Shown here piece after piece: positions 18,601 to 27,074 of a stretch of 64,000 nucleotides of DNA. Position 1 is the first letter of the stretch. Every line of letters begins with the position of its first letter. The DNA is from Nocardioides currus (GTDB taxonomy: Bacteria > Actinomycetota > Actinomycetes > Propionibacteriales > Nocardioidaceae): assembly GCF_003057875.1 (NCBI RefSeq), contig NZ_PYXZ01000003.1, positions 124,357-188,356 of the forward strand, in the 5' to 3' direction. The position numbers and the translations under genes are program-made. The notes beneath the pieces were generated by a model that saw only the letters and a program-made list of their open reading frames with translations, ran no database searches and was not told where the DNA came from.

Positions 18601-19364
18601 CGGCCGCGGTCGCCCCGGCCCTCGACCTCGAGGCCCGGCTCGGCGCACTCGGCGGCGAGGTCGCCGCCGTGATGCGCCCGCTGGTCCGACCTCTGGTGGA
18701 GCGGTGGGAGATGGTCGTCGGCGACGACGAGCAGGTCCACGAGACGGCCCGGCGCTGGCGGATGATGGCGGAGGCGCTGACCCAGGTCGCCGACGACGAG
18801 CGTGCGTCGCTCGCCCGGGTGGGCGGCGAGTGGGAGGGACTCGCGCACGGGTCGTTCGATCGGGCGGTCGACGACGTGGTCCGCGACCTCACCGAGATCT
18901 CCCGGCGCGCCCGCGACGTGGCCGGGCTGCTCGACGAGGCGGCGGTGGCGGTGCGACGTACGGAGATGGTCGTGCGCGAGCTGATCCACGAGCTCGTCGA
19001 GTGGGCGGCCATCTCGCTGGCGGTCAGCGCGGCCGGCGCGATCATCACCCTCGGGGCCTCGGTCGCCGCCGGTGCCGCCGCCGCGGCGGCGAGGGCCGGG
19101 ATCGTCAGCGCGCGGATCGCCACCCAGCTCGCCCAGCTGGCGCTGGAGCTGCGGCGGATCGACTTCGCGCTCGGGATCTACCAGACCTGGGTCAAGAGCC
19201 TGGGCCTGGTGCAGAAGCGGCTGGTGAAGGCGGTGCAGGGCTACGTCGTGCACGCGCTGGTGCCGATCGACGGCGACTGGAAGCCGCCCGCGATCGCGCT
19301 TGCGCAGATCGCCGTCGAGCCCGAGACCTGCTTCGAGCAGGGGGTCGACGGCCCGCGGTGGTGA
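18597..19364 (+). CDS. WXG100-family type VII secretion target with hydrophobic C-terminal region
   Basis: A 255-residue protein. The N-terminal 110 residues are long helices with a W-E-G turn (VGGEWEGLAHGSFDRAVDDV), the hallmark of WXG100 proteins. Residues 130-165 are a strongly hydrophobic Ala/Gly segment (WAAISLAVSAAGAIITLG and on) that could insert in membrane, as in the transmembrane type of actinobacterial WXG fusions. The C-terminus is not recognised. It is convergent with the deacylase gene, with stop codons directly adjacent. No EccC or EccD secretion gene is in the window. Confidence 0.65.
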   Translation: MTAAVAPALDLEARLGALGGEVAAVMRPLVRPLVERWEMVVGDDEQVHETARRWRMMAEALTQVADDERASLARVGGEWEGLAHGSFDRAVDDVVRDLTEISRRARDVAGLLDEAAVAVRRTEMVVRELIHELVEWAAISLAVSAAGAIITLGASVAAGAAAAAARAGIVSARIATQLAQLALELRRIDFALGIYQTWVKSLGLVQKRLVKAVQGYVVHALVPIDGDWKPPAIALAQIAVEPETCFEQGVDGPRW

Positions 19365-20330
19365 TCAGTCCACCGGTGTGGTCACGTCGGCGACGTGCAC
19401 GAGCGCGTCGCCGGAGTTGACCAGCGGCTGCTCGGTGCGCCCGATCACGATGCCGGTGCGGTTGGCGTGCACCAGTCGCAGCGTCTTGCCGAAGGAGTCG
19501 TGCAGCGCCCCGAGCCGCTCGCCCTCGGTGACGTGCTGGCCGAGCGTCGCGTCGAGGTGCAGGATCCCCGTCCGGCGCGCGCGCACCCAGCCGCTCGCCC
19601 GGGACTCGATCGACGGCGGCGGCGCCGGCTCGTTGACCGGTTCGGTCATCTCCAGGGCGGCCAGCACGCGGCGTACGCCGATGACGCCCGCGTCGATCGC
19701 CCAGGCGTCGAAGCGCAGGCACTCGCCGGCCTCGTAGAGCAGCACCTTCGCCCCTTGCTCGCGGGCCGCGTGCCGCAGCGAGCCGTCGCGGATGCCGGCG
19801 TGCAGCATCACCGGCGCGCCGAAGGCCTGGGCGAGCTCGAGGGTCAGCGCGTCGTCGAGGTCGGCGCGGACCTGCGGCAGGTTGGAGCGCCGGTCGGAGC
19901 CGGTGTGCAGGTCGAGACCCACGTCGCACTTGGCCACGACCTCGGTCATGAACAGGTGCGCGATCCGCGAGGCCAGCGAGCCGCGGGCCGAGCCGGGGAA
20001 CGAGCGGTTGAGGTCGCGGCGGTCGGGGAGGTAACGGTCGCCGGCCATGAAGCCGAGGACGTTGACGACGGGTACGGCGACGAGCGTGCCGCGGAACGAC
20101 TTGGGGTCGAGCCCCGCCAGCACCTGCCGGATCACCTCGACCCCGACGACCTCGTCGCCGTGGATCGCCGCGCTGAGCCAGACCGTCGGCCCGTCCTCGC
20201 GCCCGTGCACGACGCGCACCGGCAGGCTGACGTCGGACCCCGTGACCAGCCGGGTGATCGGCAGCTCGAGGTTGCGGGTCGAGCCGGCCCGGATCCGGAC
20301 GCTGCCGATGGCGAAGGACTCGCGTGCCAC
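19365..20330 (-). CDS. M14-type succinylglutamate desuccinylase/aspartoacylase family protein
   Basis: A 321-residue zinc carboxypeptidase-fold deacylase. The zinc site is HGDE (His57, Glu60) with the third ligand in LDLHTGS (His142), and the substrate-binding pair is DLNRSFPG (Asn108, Arg109). A lipoyl-like barrel follows near the C-terminus (GILHLDATLGQHVTEGERLG), usual for this family. GTG at 20330 is chosen because no in-frame ATG precedes the conserved start and GGGG lies just upstream. Substrates of such homologs are N-acyl amino acids. Confidence 0.82.
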   Translation of the reverse strand: MARESFAIGSVRIRAGSTRNLELPITRLVTGSDVSLPVRVVHGREDGPTVWLSAAIHGDEVVGVEVIRQVLAGLDPKSFRGTLVAVPVVNVLGFMAGDRYLPDRRDLNRSFPGSARGSLASRIAHLFMTEVVAKCDVGLDLHTGSDRRSNLPQVRADLDDALTLELAQAFGAPVMLHAGIRDGSLRHAAREQGAKVLLYEAGECLRFDAWAIDAGVIGVRRVLAALEMTEPVNEPAPPPSIESRASGWVRARRTGILHLDATLGQHVTEGERLGALHDSFGKTLRLVHANRTGIVIGRTEQPLVNSGDALVHVADVTTPVD

Positions 20331-20375
20331 TACGACCCCGGTGCGCGGCGGGCGGTCGGCATGGTCACGGTGGTG

Positions 20376-20448
20376 AGGGTAACGGGTCGAGAGCAGCACT
20401 CCCGCCCCCACTGATGGGGGCGGGAGTGCGATGTTCGACCCGTTGCTC
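20376..20448 (-). repeat. Nested-hairpin element, copy 2
   Basis: On the minus strand this copy has the same core as copy 1, including the 14-bp inner stem GCACTCCCGCCCCC/GGGGGCGGGAGTGC and the TCAG loop. The outer arms are AACGGGTCGA (20381-20390) and TCGACCCGTT (20435-20444), extended by G-T pairs. Their sequence differs from copy 1, but pairing is kept. It lies 79 bp downstream of the minus-strand gene ending at 20527 and 46 bp upstream of the deacylase start. Confidence 0.85.
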
Positions 20449-20526
20449 GCGTGGGCGGGGCCGTGGTGAGGCCCGCCCCGGCGCACCCGCGGGGGCGGCG
20501 GGGTGGACGGGACGGGCCGGTCTGGG

Positions 20527-20973
20527 TCAGCTGTTGCTGGTCGAGCCGTCCGTGCCCGAGTCGGCGCCCGAGTCGGTGTCGGGCTGGCCGTCGCCGTCGA
20601 AGTCGGGCGCGGTGCCGCTGCTGCCACCCTGGGTGGAGTCGTCGGACTGGCCGGGCATGCCGCCCATCTGCCCGCCCATCTGGCCGTCGGGCGGGGTGCC
20701 CATCTGGCCGGCCGGTCCACGCATGCCGCCGTCGGGGAAGCCCGACTGCTGCGTGGTCGTGGTGGTCTCGCTGCCGGTGTGCCCGACGGTGTACCCGGCG
20801 CCGAAGCCGGCCCCGCCGATCGCGAGCCCCGCCACGACCGCCCCGGCCGCGATCGCCGTGCGGCCGCGGGGGAGGCGGCGCTTCCTGGCCTCGGGGCGCC
20901 GGTCGGCGGGGTGCTGGTCGACCGGGTCGATGGGGATCTCGGAGGCGGGGGGAGTGGTGTCGGTGGTGCTCAT
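20527..20973 (-). CDS. Membrane-anchored protein with Gly/Met/Gln-rich extracellular tail
   Basis: About 148 residues. A short cytosolic N-terminus with a basic patch (EARKRRLPRGR) leads to one transmembrane helix (AIAAGAVVAGLAIGGAGFGAGY). The outside part is low complexity: repeats of MGGQMGGMPGQ type, then an acidic, EF-hand-like loop DFDGDGQPDTDSG that may bind calcium. ATG at 20973 has GAAAGG at a good distance; an alternative ATG 30 bp upstream lacks this. It is 33 bp downstream of the beta-helix lipoprotein gene and probably in its operon. Confidence 0.7.
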   Translation of the reverse strand: MSTTDTTPPASEIPIDPVDQHPADRRPEARKRRLPRGRTAIAAGAVVAGLAIGGAGFGAGYTVGHTGSETTTTTQQSGFPDGGMRGPAGQMGTPPDGQMGGQMGGMPGQSDDSTQGGSSGTAPDFDGDGQPDTDSGADSGTDGSTSNS

Positions 20974-21006
20974 GGTGGGACCTTTCGTGGGGTGGGTGGT
21001 CATGGG

Positions 21007-22524
21007 TCAGCCGCCCACCGGGCCGCCGCGGCCACCGGCGGGTGCGACGCCCTCGGTGACCTCGGTCGCGGTGCCGTCGACGGTGACGGTGTAGGTCGCG
21101 CCCTGCTCGATGTCGGCCGACGAGAAGACGACGGAGGCGGCGTCCTTCTCCAGGGTGTACGCCGCGACCTCGGCGCCCGACTCGTCGGTGATGACGACCT
21201 CGGAGCCGGTGGAGGCGGTGCTCGCGAGGGCGGTGGCGAGCCAGCCCTGGGCGGAGTCGGTCGACGGGGCGACCATCATGCCCGCGCTGCCGACCGCCAT
21301 CAGCGTGCCGCCGGTGACCTCGAAGGTGCCATTGACGTCGAGCGCGCCGTTGCCGTCGGTCGTCGGGCCGTAGACGGTGATGTCACCGCCGGTGATGGTG
21401 GCGGAGCCGTTGGAGTCGAGCCCGTCGCCGCTGGCCCACACCTCGAGGGTGCCGCCGTTGACGTAGAGGTGGAGCGACTCGTCGGCCTCCATCCCGCCAC
21501 CCATGCCGGCCTGCCCGTCGGTGGCGGCGCCGTCGTCGGAGGAGGCGACGTTCACGCCGTCGTCGGCGGAGTGCAGCTCGATGTCACCGTCGTCGATGAT
21601 GATGAGCGAGCCCTCCATGGCCTCGGTGGAGCCGGCCACGTCGATGGTCCCGCCGGCGACGAGCACCTGGACGCCCTTGATGCCGTCGTCCTGCGAGGTG
21701 ACGGTGACGTCGCCGCCCTCGATCAGCACGAACCCGGCGCCGGCGTCCTCGGTGTTGTCGGACTTGATGCCGTCGTCGACCGCGTCGACCGTGACGGTGC
21801 CGTCGGTGATCGCGAGGTAGTCCTTGCCGATGATCCCGTCGTCCACCGACGTGACGTCGATGGAGCCGCCGGTGATGACCAGCCCGTCCTTGCCGACGAT
21901 GCCGTTGTTGCTCCTTCCCGTCACGGTGAGCGAACCGCTGCCGCCGATCGTCAGGTCGGCGGTGGAGTAGAGCGCACCGGTCGGAGCGTCCTCGCTCGTG
22001 TCGTCGTACGTCGCGGCGTCGGCCAGCGCGTTGCTGGAGCCGTCCGCCAGCACCACCACGACCGACTCCGCGTCGACGACGTCGATCGCCGCCGTGGTCG
22101 ATGAGGTGATCGACGCGTCGTCCAGCACGAGGCGCACGACCCCGTCGCCGCTGCTGTCCACGACGACCTGGCCGTCGAGGTCGCCGTTCAGGACGTAGGT
22201 GCCGGCCGCGGAGATCGTGACCGTGCCGTCCTCGCTGGTGACGGCGTCGCTGTCGGAGGTGCCGGACGTGCCGGACAGGGTCACGTCGACGGCGTCGGCC
22301 TCGTCGTAGGAGATGTCGCCGGTCTCGACCTCGACGTCGTCGCCGAGGGCGCCGCCGACCGTGGTGGCGTCGGTGGCCACGACCGAGCTGGCGGTGCTGG
22401 AGGTGCCGGACGTGGAGCCGCTCGTCTCGCTGGCCACGGTGGTGCCGCAGCCGACGAGGAGGGTGGCGGCCAGGGTGCCGGCGAGGGCCTGGCGCAGCCG
22501 GGTGGTGGGCTTGGGGAGTCGCAT
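21007..22524 (-). CDS. Cthe_2159-like carbohydrate-binding beta-helix lipoprotein
   Basis: A 505-residue exported lipoprotein. The signal peptide ends in the lipobox LVGCGT, so Cys26 would be lipidated. The mature part is a repetitive parallel beta-helix with calcium-binding style Asp repeats: NGIVGKDGLVITGG, VDDGIIGKDYLAITDG, VDDGIKSDN and QDDGIKGVQVLVAGG. This matches the DUF4353/Cthe_2159 family, known to bind cellulose and pectin-like acid sugars. GAAAGG lies upstream of the ATG. In other genomes this family clusters with VTC and DUF4956 genes, as here. Confidence 0.85.
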   Translation of the reverse strand: MRLPKPTTRLRQALAGTLAATLLVGCGTTVASETSGSTSGTSSTASSVVATDATTVGGALGDDVEVETGDISYDEADAVDVTLSGTSGTSDSDAVTSEDGTVTISAAGTYVLNGDLDGQVVVDSSGDGVVRLVLDDASITSSTTAAIDVVDAESVVVVLADGSSNALADAATYDDTSEDAPTGALYSTADLTIGGSGSLTVTGRSNNGIVGKDGLVITGGSIDVTSVDDGIIGKDYLAITDGTVTVDAVDDGIKSDNTEDAGAGFVLIEGGDVTVTSQDDGIKGVQVLVAGGTIDVAGSTEAMEGSLIIIDDGDIELHSADDGVNVASSDDGAATDGQAGMGGGMEADESLHLYVNGGTLEVWASGDGLDSNGSATITGGDITVYGPTTDGNGALDVNGTFEVTGGTLMAVGSAGMMVAPSTDSAQGWLATALASTASTGSEVVITDESGAEVAAYTLEKDAASVVFSSADIEQGATYTVTVDGTATEVTEGVAPAGGRGGPVGG

Positions 22525-22558
22525 GGGGTGCGGCCTTTCGAAGGTCTCGGTGCCGGTC

Positions 22559-23743
22559 TCAGCGGCTGGTGGTGTCGATGGTGGTCGGGTGACCTGTCGG
22601 CGAGGTGGGGTCACCTTGTGAGGCTCCTGTGAGCCACGTCGTCGGACGTGACGCGGGACGTCCGACGGTCCGGCCGTCCCGGCGACCACCTCGCCGGACG
22701 TCCCGGTGGACGTCCGACGATCCGGTCACGAAGACCAGGTGCCGTTGGGCGGCGAAGCTGGTCGGGACGAGGGCCAGCTCGGTCAGCACCTTGGCCGCGA
22801 GCAGGGGGACGCCGAGACCGGTGAGCCCGGTCAGGAGCAGGAAGTTGAGGGCCAGCAGGCTCGCGGCGAGCAGGGCGTAGCGCCACGCAGCACCTCGCAC
22901 GTGGCGCGCGTCGAAGACGAGGCGACGGTTGACGGCGAAGTTCACACCGGCGCTCGTCAGGCGTGCCCCGAGCACCGCCAGCAACAGGTCGCCGGTCAGG
23001 GCCTCGAGGGTCAGCAGGGCGACGGTGTCGATGGCGAAGGCCGCGAGCGCGGAGGCGAGGAAGGCGAGCAGGGGCAGGTAGATCCGCACCGAGTCGGCGA
23101 CCGGGCGGAAGTGGGAGGTGGTGTTGTCGTCGAGGTAGATGGTCGCGATCGGGACCGGGTCGAGCTCGATCCCGGCACGCCCGGCCCGCAGCAGCACCTG
23201 GAGCTCGTACTCGTACCTCTCGCCCGGCACCGTGCACGCCCAGCCGAGCAGGTCGGCCGGGATCCCGCGGAGCCCGGTCTGGGTGTCGGTGAGCCGGCGA
23301 CGCGTCGCCGCGGTGAAGAGCCAGCGCGTGACGTCGTTGCCGACGCGGCTGCGGAGCGGCACGTGGCCGTCGAAGGTGCGGGTGCCGAGCACGATGCGGC
23401 GCACGCCCGGGGCGGCGTCGACCCGCGTGCCCACGGCCAGGATGTCGCGCAGCGCGTGCTGGGCGTCCGCGTCGGCGCAGACCACGGCGGAGCCCGGTCT
23501 GGTGCGGGCGACGTGCGCGAAGCCGGCCTTGAGCGCGGCGCCCTTGCCGCCGTTGCGGGGCAGGGTGAGGACGTCCGCGCCGAGCGTCCGGGCGTCGTCG
23601 AAGACCGGGGCGTACGCCGCACCCGACCCGTCGTCGACGACCACCAGCGCCCAGGCCGGGCGGGCGGTGCGGAGGTCGGCGATCGTCCGGAGGAGGGCGG
23701 GTCCGGGGCGCAGCGCGGGGATGAGCACGGTCGGCGTGGACAC
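22559..23743 (-). CDS. Family 2 glycosyltransferase fused to GtrA-like membrane domain
   Basis: About 394 residues. Residues 1-220 are a GT-A glycosyltransferase: VLIPALRPGPALLRTI, DDGSGAAYAPV, RNGGKGAALKAGF and the DxD-like ADADAQH. Residues 230-350 are a four-helix GtrA domain (FAIDTVALLTLEAL, NFAVNRRLVFDARH, KVLTELALVPTSFAAQRHLVF). GtrA proteins flip or partner polyprenyl-phosphate sugars, so a fused enzyme may make and move a lipid-linked sugar. GTG start 5 bp after the previous gene's stop. A basic 55-residue tail follows and may be unstructured. Confidence 0.82.
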   Translation of the reverse strand: MSTPTVLIPALRPGPALLRTIADLRTARPAWALVVVDDGSGAAYAPVFDDARTLGADVLTLPRNGGKGAALKAGFAHVARTRPGSAVVCADADAQHALRDILAVGTRVDAAPGVRRIVLGTRTFDGHVPLRSRVGNDVTRWLFTAATRRRLTDTQTGLRGIPADLLGWACTVPGERYEYELQVLLRAGRAGIELDPVPIATIYLDDNTTSHFRPVADSVRIYLPLLAFLASALAAFAIDTVALLTLEALTGDLLLAVLGARLTSAGVNFAVNRRLVFDARHVRGAAWRYALLAASLLALNFLLLTGLTGLGVPLLAAKVLTELALVPTSFAAQRHLVFVTGSSDVHRDVRRGGRRDGRTVGRPASRPTTWLTGASQGDPTSPTGHPTTIDTTSR

Positions 23744-23748
23744 GGAGC

Positions 23749-24702
23749 TCAGCCCTTGACGTAGAGGATGTCGGAGGTGCCGCGCTCGCCGCCGTTGCTC
23801 GGCCGGTTGACCACCTCGCCGTCGAAGAACATCGTCGAGGAACCGCCGCCGTCGATGTTGTAGGCGGTGACCGCCCCGAGGCCCTGCATCAGCGTCGCGA
23901 GCTCGGTCATCGAGGCGCCCGCGCTGTAGCCGGTCGAGCGGCCGTCGACCACGACGAGCACGAGGTGGTTGTCCTCGACCACGCCGACGGCGGTGCGCGG
24001 CTGGTCGCCCTGGATCGAGTGGTTGCCGATGTTGGTGTCGACCTCGACGTCGTCGATCCCGCTCTGGACCCGGCCGTCCGACACCAGCGCCGGGCCGAAG
24101 GACAGGGTGTTCCACACGCCGTCGTCGACCAGCGAGGCGGCGTCGGTGGCGGTCTCGTCGTAGAGCGCGACCCGGCCGTCGCGGTAGAACGCCAGCCCCT
24201 CGCGGGCGCCGGCGTCGCGATAGACGACCCCGTTGCGGATCACGATGCCGGTCTCGCGGAAGCCGTAGTAGTCGCCGTTGATGGCGAAGATCGCGTCGTT
24301 CTGCCCGGCGATGTCGGAGGTCTCGTCGACGATGTTGGTGCCGAAGGAGTCGTCGGCGAAGGCCGAGCGGAGGACGGTGGCGTCGCTGAGGACGAGGTCG
24401 GCGACGAAGTAGGTCACCGGCTGGTCCCCCGACCCGGTGGTCACCTCCTTCACCGTGATCGTCGTGCCGTCGGCGCTCCAGCTGTCGTCGGTGAGCACGG
24501 CCTGCGACGTGTCGAGCTCGGCTCCGGTGCTGCCCTGGCTCGCTTCGTACGCCGAGGCGTCGGCCACCTCCACGTGGTCGACGACGTAGCGGTCGAGCGC
24601 CCAGGCGGCCCCGCCGGAGCTGAGGGTGAGCGCGGCGAGGCCGCCCGCGAGGAAGCCGCGGCGGGTGGGGGTGGATGGTCTGGCGGGCGATGTCGTCGGC
24701 AT
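23749..24702 (-). CDS. Tat-exported phosphodiester glycosidase (NAGPA-domain) protein
   Basis: A 317-residue exported protein with a twin-arginine signal, PTRRGFLAGGLAALTLSSGG. The NAGPA/DUF2233 domain is seen in AINGDYYGFRETGIVIRNG, FGPALVSDG, QPRTAVGVVEDNHLVLVVVDGR and NIDGGGSSTMFFDG. Family members cleave N-acetylglucosamine-1-phosphodiester bonds and act on surface polymers. It is the first minus-strand gene of the cluster and lies 179 bp from the divergent DUF4956 gene. The product probably acts outside the membrane on a phosphodiester-linked glycan (inference). Confidence 0.85.
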   Translation of the reverse strand: MPTTSPARPSTPTRRGFLAGGLAALTLSSGGAAWALDRYVVDHVEVADASAYEASQGSTGAELDTSQAVLTDDSWSADGTTITVKEVTTGSGDQPVTYFVADLVLSDATVLRSAFADDSFGTNIVDETSDIAGQNDAIFAINGDYYGFRETGIVIRNGVVYRDAGAREGLAFYRDGRVALYDETATDAASLVDDGVWNTLSFGPALVSDGRVQSGIDDVEVDTNIGNHSIQGDQPRTAVGVVEDNHLVLVVVDGRSTGYSAGASMTELATLMQGLGAVTAYNIDGGGSSTMFFDGEVVNRPSNGGERGTSDILYVKG

Positions 24703-24881
24703 GGGGACTCCTGTCGTGGTGGAGCCCCCGACGTTCGTGCGCCCGCCTGTTCGGACCCTGTGCGGCGGCCGTCGGCGCGGTGTGGAGCCGCTTCACAGGC
24801 CAGCCACAGCGAGATCGCAGCCGATCACCAAGCTGGCGCGATGCGATGGCGTCCTCGATCCACCGATCCCAGGAGTCCTCG

Positions 24882-25478
24882 ATGTCCCAGTACGCCATGC
24901 TCGCCGCCGATGTGGTCGCCGTCCTCGTCCTCGTCTTCGCCCTCTTCGTGCCACGCCACGGGCGGCGTGAGCTCGTGGTCGCCTTCCTCGGCGTCAACAT
25001 CGGGGTCGTCGCGGTGACCGCTGCCCTCGGCTCCGGGACGGTCGGCGCCGGGCTCGGCCTCGGGCTCTTCGGCGTGCTGTCGATCATCCGGCTCCGCTCC
25101 GAGGAGCTGGCCCAGCACGAGGTGGCCTACTACTTCGCGGCCCTCGCCCTCGGGCTCATCGGCGGCCTGCTCTCCACGGCCTCGTGGCTCTCGGGCGCCC
25201 TGATGCTGGCGGTGCTGGCGAGCATCTTCGTCGGCGACCACCCGCGCGTCGTCGGGTCCGGCCGCACCCAGGAGGTGCTGGTCGAGCGGGCGTTCACCCA
25301 CGAGGCCGGGCTCGTCGCCCACCTCGAGATGCTGCTGGGCGCGCGGGTGGAGGACGTCAGCGTGCGGCGTACGGACCTGGTCAACGACACCACCCTCGTC
25401 CGCGTGCGCTACTCCCCGCGCGCCGTCACCCACGAGCGCACGGCCGTCACCCACGAGCGCATCGTGGACGCGGCATGA
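24882..25478 (+). CDS. DUF4956 membrane protein
   Basis: A 198-residue protein with four or so transmembrane helices (AADVVAVLVLVFALFV, AFLGVNIGVVAVTAAL, GLGLFGVLSIIRLRSEEL and a pair near 95-125), followed by a soluble alpha/beta tail. GLFGVLSIIRLRS is the family hallmark. DUF4956 proteins nearly always sit beside VTC-domain proteins, as here. AGGAG precedes the ATG. The C-terminus contains a 21-bp duplicated segment. The stop overlaps the next gene's ATG (ATGA). Confidence 0.85.
   Translation: MSQYAMLAADVVAVLVLVFALFVPRHGRRELVVAFLGVNIGVVAVTAALGSGTVGAGLGLGLFGVLSIIRLRSEELAQHEVAYYFAALALGLIGGLLSTASWLSGALMLAVLASIFVGDHPRVVGSGRTQEVLVERAFTHEAGLVAHLEMLLGARVEDVSVRRTDLVNDTTLVRVRYSPRAVTHERTAVTHERIVDAA
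25422..25463 (+). repeat. 21-bp direct duplication at the end of the DUF4956 gene
   Basis: GCCGTCACCCACGAGCGCA occurs twice with a 21-bp period, giving the repeated peptide AVTHER-T-AVTHER at the C-terminus. Two units only; it looks like a recent slippage event near the junction with the VTC gene. Confidence 0.8.
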
Positions 25479-26278
25479 GCCTCGACCGGCTGGCCCCCAT
25501 CGGCCTGGCCGAGCTCGTCGAGCGCGCCTCGCTCCTCGAGCGCGTCGACCGGAAGTACGTCGTGCCGCGCGCGCTGCTCCCCGACCTGCTCGCCGCCGCG
25601 CCGACCGGGACGCGGGTGCTCGAGCTCGACGGCCGCCGCACGCACGGCTACCGCTCGGTCTACCTCGACACCCCCGACCTCGCGAGCTACCGCGTCGCCG
25701 GTCAGCGCCGGCGCCGGCGCTGGAAGGTGCGCAGCCGGGCCTACCTCGACTCCGGCGGCTCGTGGCTCGAGGTCAAGACCCGATCGGCCCGCGAGGTGAC
25801 GACCAAGGTGCGCATGCCCCACCCCGACCTCGAGGCGGCCGCGCTCGACGACGCCGGCGCGTCGTTCGTCGACGCCTCGCTGGCCGGCGCCCGCGTCGAC
25901 GGCGTGCGGGCCCGCGACCTGCGGCCGGTGCTCGCGACGTCGTACGACCGCGCCACCCTGCTGCTGCCCGGCACCCGCCCGACCCGCGTCACCGTCGACA
26001 CCGAGCTCGGCTGGACCTGGCTGGCCGCGCACGACGGACCGACGAGCCGCGACCTCGACCGGCCGGCGCTCGCCATCGTCGAGACCAAGGGCGGCTCGAC
26101 CCCGTCCTCTATGGACCGGCTGCTGTGGGCGCGCGGGCACCGGCCGGTCTCGATCAGCAAGTACGGCGTGGGCGTGGCCGCCCTCCACGACGTGCCGCGC
26201 CTGAAGTGGCACCGCGTGCTGGCGCGCGACCTCGGGGTCTCCGCGGCGCCGTACCCACACGAGGGGATCCTGCTGTGA
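25475..26278 (+). CDS. VTC-domain (polyphosphate polymerase-like) protein
   Basis: A 267-residue protein of the VTC/CYTH-related tunnel fold. RVDRKYVVPRALLPDLL is the family start. The basic strands GYRSVYLDTPDLASYR, RRRRRWKVRSRAYLDSG and WLEVKTR line the tunnel in polyphosphate polymerases. The end has IVETKGG and SISKYGVGV, also characteristic. In yeast VTC4, such a domain makes polyphosphate from ATP; bacterial members are untested. The ATG overlaps the stop of the DUF4956 gene, so the two are made together and may form a complex. Confidence 0.85.
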   Translation: MSLDRLAPIGLAELVERASLLERVDRKYVVPRALLPDLLAAAPTGTRVLELDGRRTHGYRSVYLDTPDLASYRVAGQRRRRRWKVRSRAYLDSGGSWLEVKTRSAREVTTKVRMPHPDLEAAALDDAGASFVDASLAGARVDGVRARDLRPVLATSYDRATLLLPGTRPTRVTVDTELGWTWLAAHDGPTSRDLDRPALAIVETKGGSTPSSMDRLLWARGHRPVSISKYGVGVAALHDVPRLKWHRVLARDLGVSAAPYPHEGILL

Positions 26279-26318
26279 TCCCGGCCGTGCGCCCGGAGGC
26301 CGTTGCTACGTTCCGTCG

Positions 26319-27059
26319 ATGATCAAGGGGATGCTGGCGCGGCTGGGGCTCTACCAGCCCGTGCGCAATGCCTACAACCGGCTCTTCCGGCCCGACGCGG
26401 CGGCGCACCGCAACCGCGTCCGGACGTACTTCAGCGAGTTCGTCGGGCCCGGTGACCTGGTCTTCGACATCGGGGCCAACGACGGCCGCTACACCGGCGT
26501 CTTCCTCGAGCTCGGTGGGCGTGTGGTGGCGGTGGAGCCCAACCCGTCGCTGGCGAAGACGCTGCACGAGCGCTACCGCCTCGACATCGAGGAGGTGGCC
26601 GTCGGCGCCAACCCGGGCTCCGCCGAGCTCCACCTCGGCTCGGCCGACATCCTCTCGACGCTCTCGACCGAGTGGATGGACATCGCGCGCGAGCAGCACC
26701 TGTCCAACCAGTGGAGCGGCGAGACCCTGACCGTGGACGTCTCGACGCTCGACCTCCTGATCGAGAAGCACGGCCTCCCGCACTACGTGAAGATCGACGT
26801 CGAGGGCTTCGAGCCCGACGTCCTCCGCGGCCTGTCGAAGCAGGTCCCCGTCATCTCCTTCGAGGTGCAGGGCCCCGCGCTGCACATGGCGGCGCAGTGC
26901 GTGGAGAGCCTGGAGCAGCTCGGCCCCTACACCTACAGCGTCTCCCCGCTCGACCAGCACGCGCTGGCGACCGACTGGCTGGACGGTCCCGAGCTGCTCG
27001 AGCGGCTCCCCGAGCTCGTGGGCGAGCGCCACGGCGACGTGTTCGCGCGCCTGGCCTGA
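26319..27059 (+). CDS. FkbM-family methyltransferase
   Basis: A 246-residue methyltransferase of the FkbM/Methyltransf_21 type. SAM-binding motif I is VFDIGANDGRYTGVF, followed by VAVEPNPSLAKTL, then IDVEGFEPDVLRGL, the family-specific IDVEG motif. FkbM enzymes methylate sugar or polyketide hydroxyls. It starts 41 bp after the VTC gene and may be the third gene of that operon, with a role in polymer modification inferred. The nested-hairpin copy 3 follows 16 bp after its stop. Confidence 0.88.
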   Translation: MIKGMLARLGLYQPVRNAYNRLFRPDAAAHRNRVRTYFSEFVGPGDLVFDIGANDGRYTGVFLELGGRVVAVEPNPSLAKTLHERYRLDIEEVAVGANPGSAELHLGSADILSTLSTEWMDIAREQHLSNQWSGETLTVDVSTLDLLIEKHGLPHYVKIDVEGFEPDVLRGLSKQVPVISFEVQGPALHMAAQCVESLEQLGPYTYSVSPLDQHALATDWLDGPELLERLPELVGERHGDVFARLA

Positions 27060-27074
27060 GCCCTCCCCTGACCG

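Noticed and set aside
22559..25087. A single giant minus-strand protein covering both the phosphodiester glycosidase and the glycosyltransferase regions
   Set aside because: Only the 3' part (from 23743) carries GT2-GtrA motifs; the upstream part is out of frame with the glycosidase, which has its own Tat signal and motifs.
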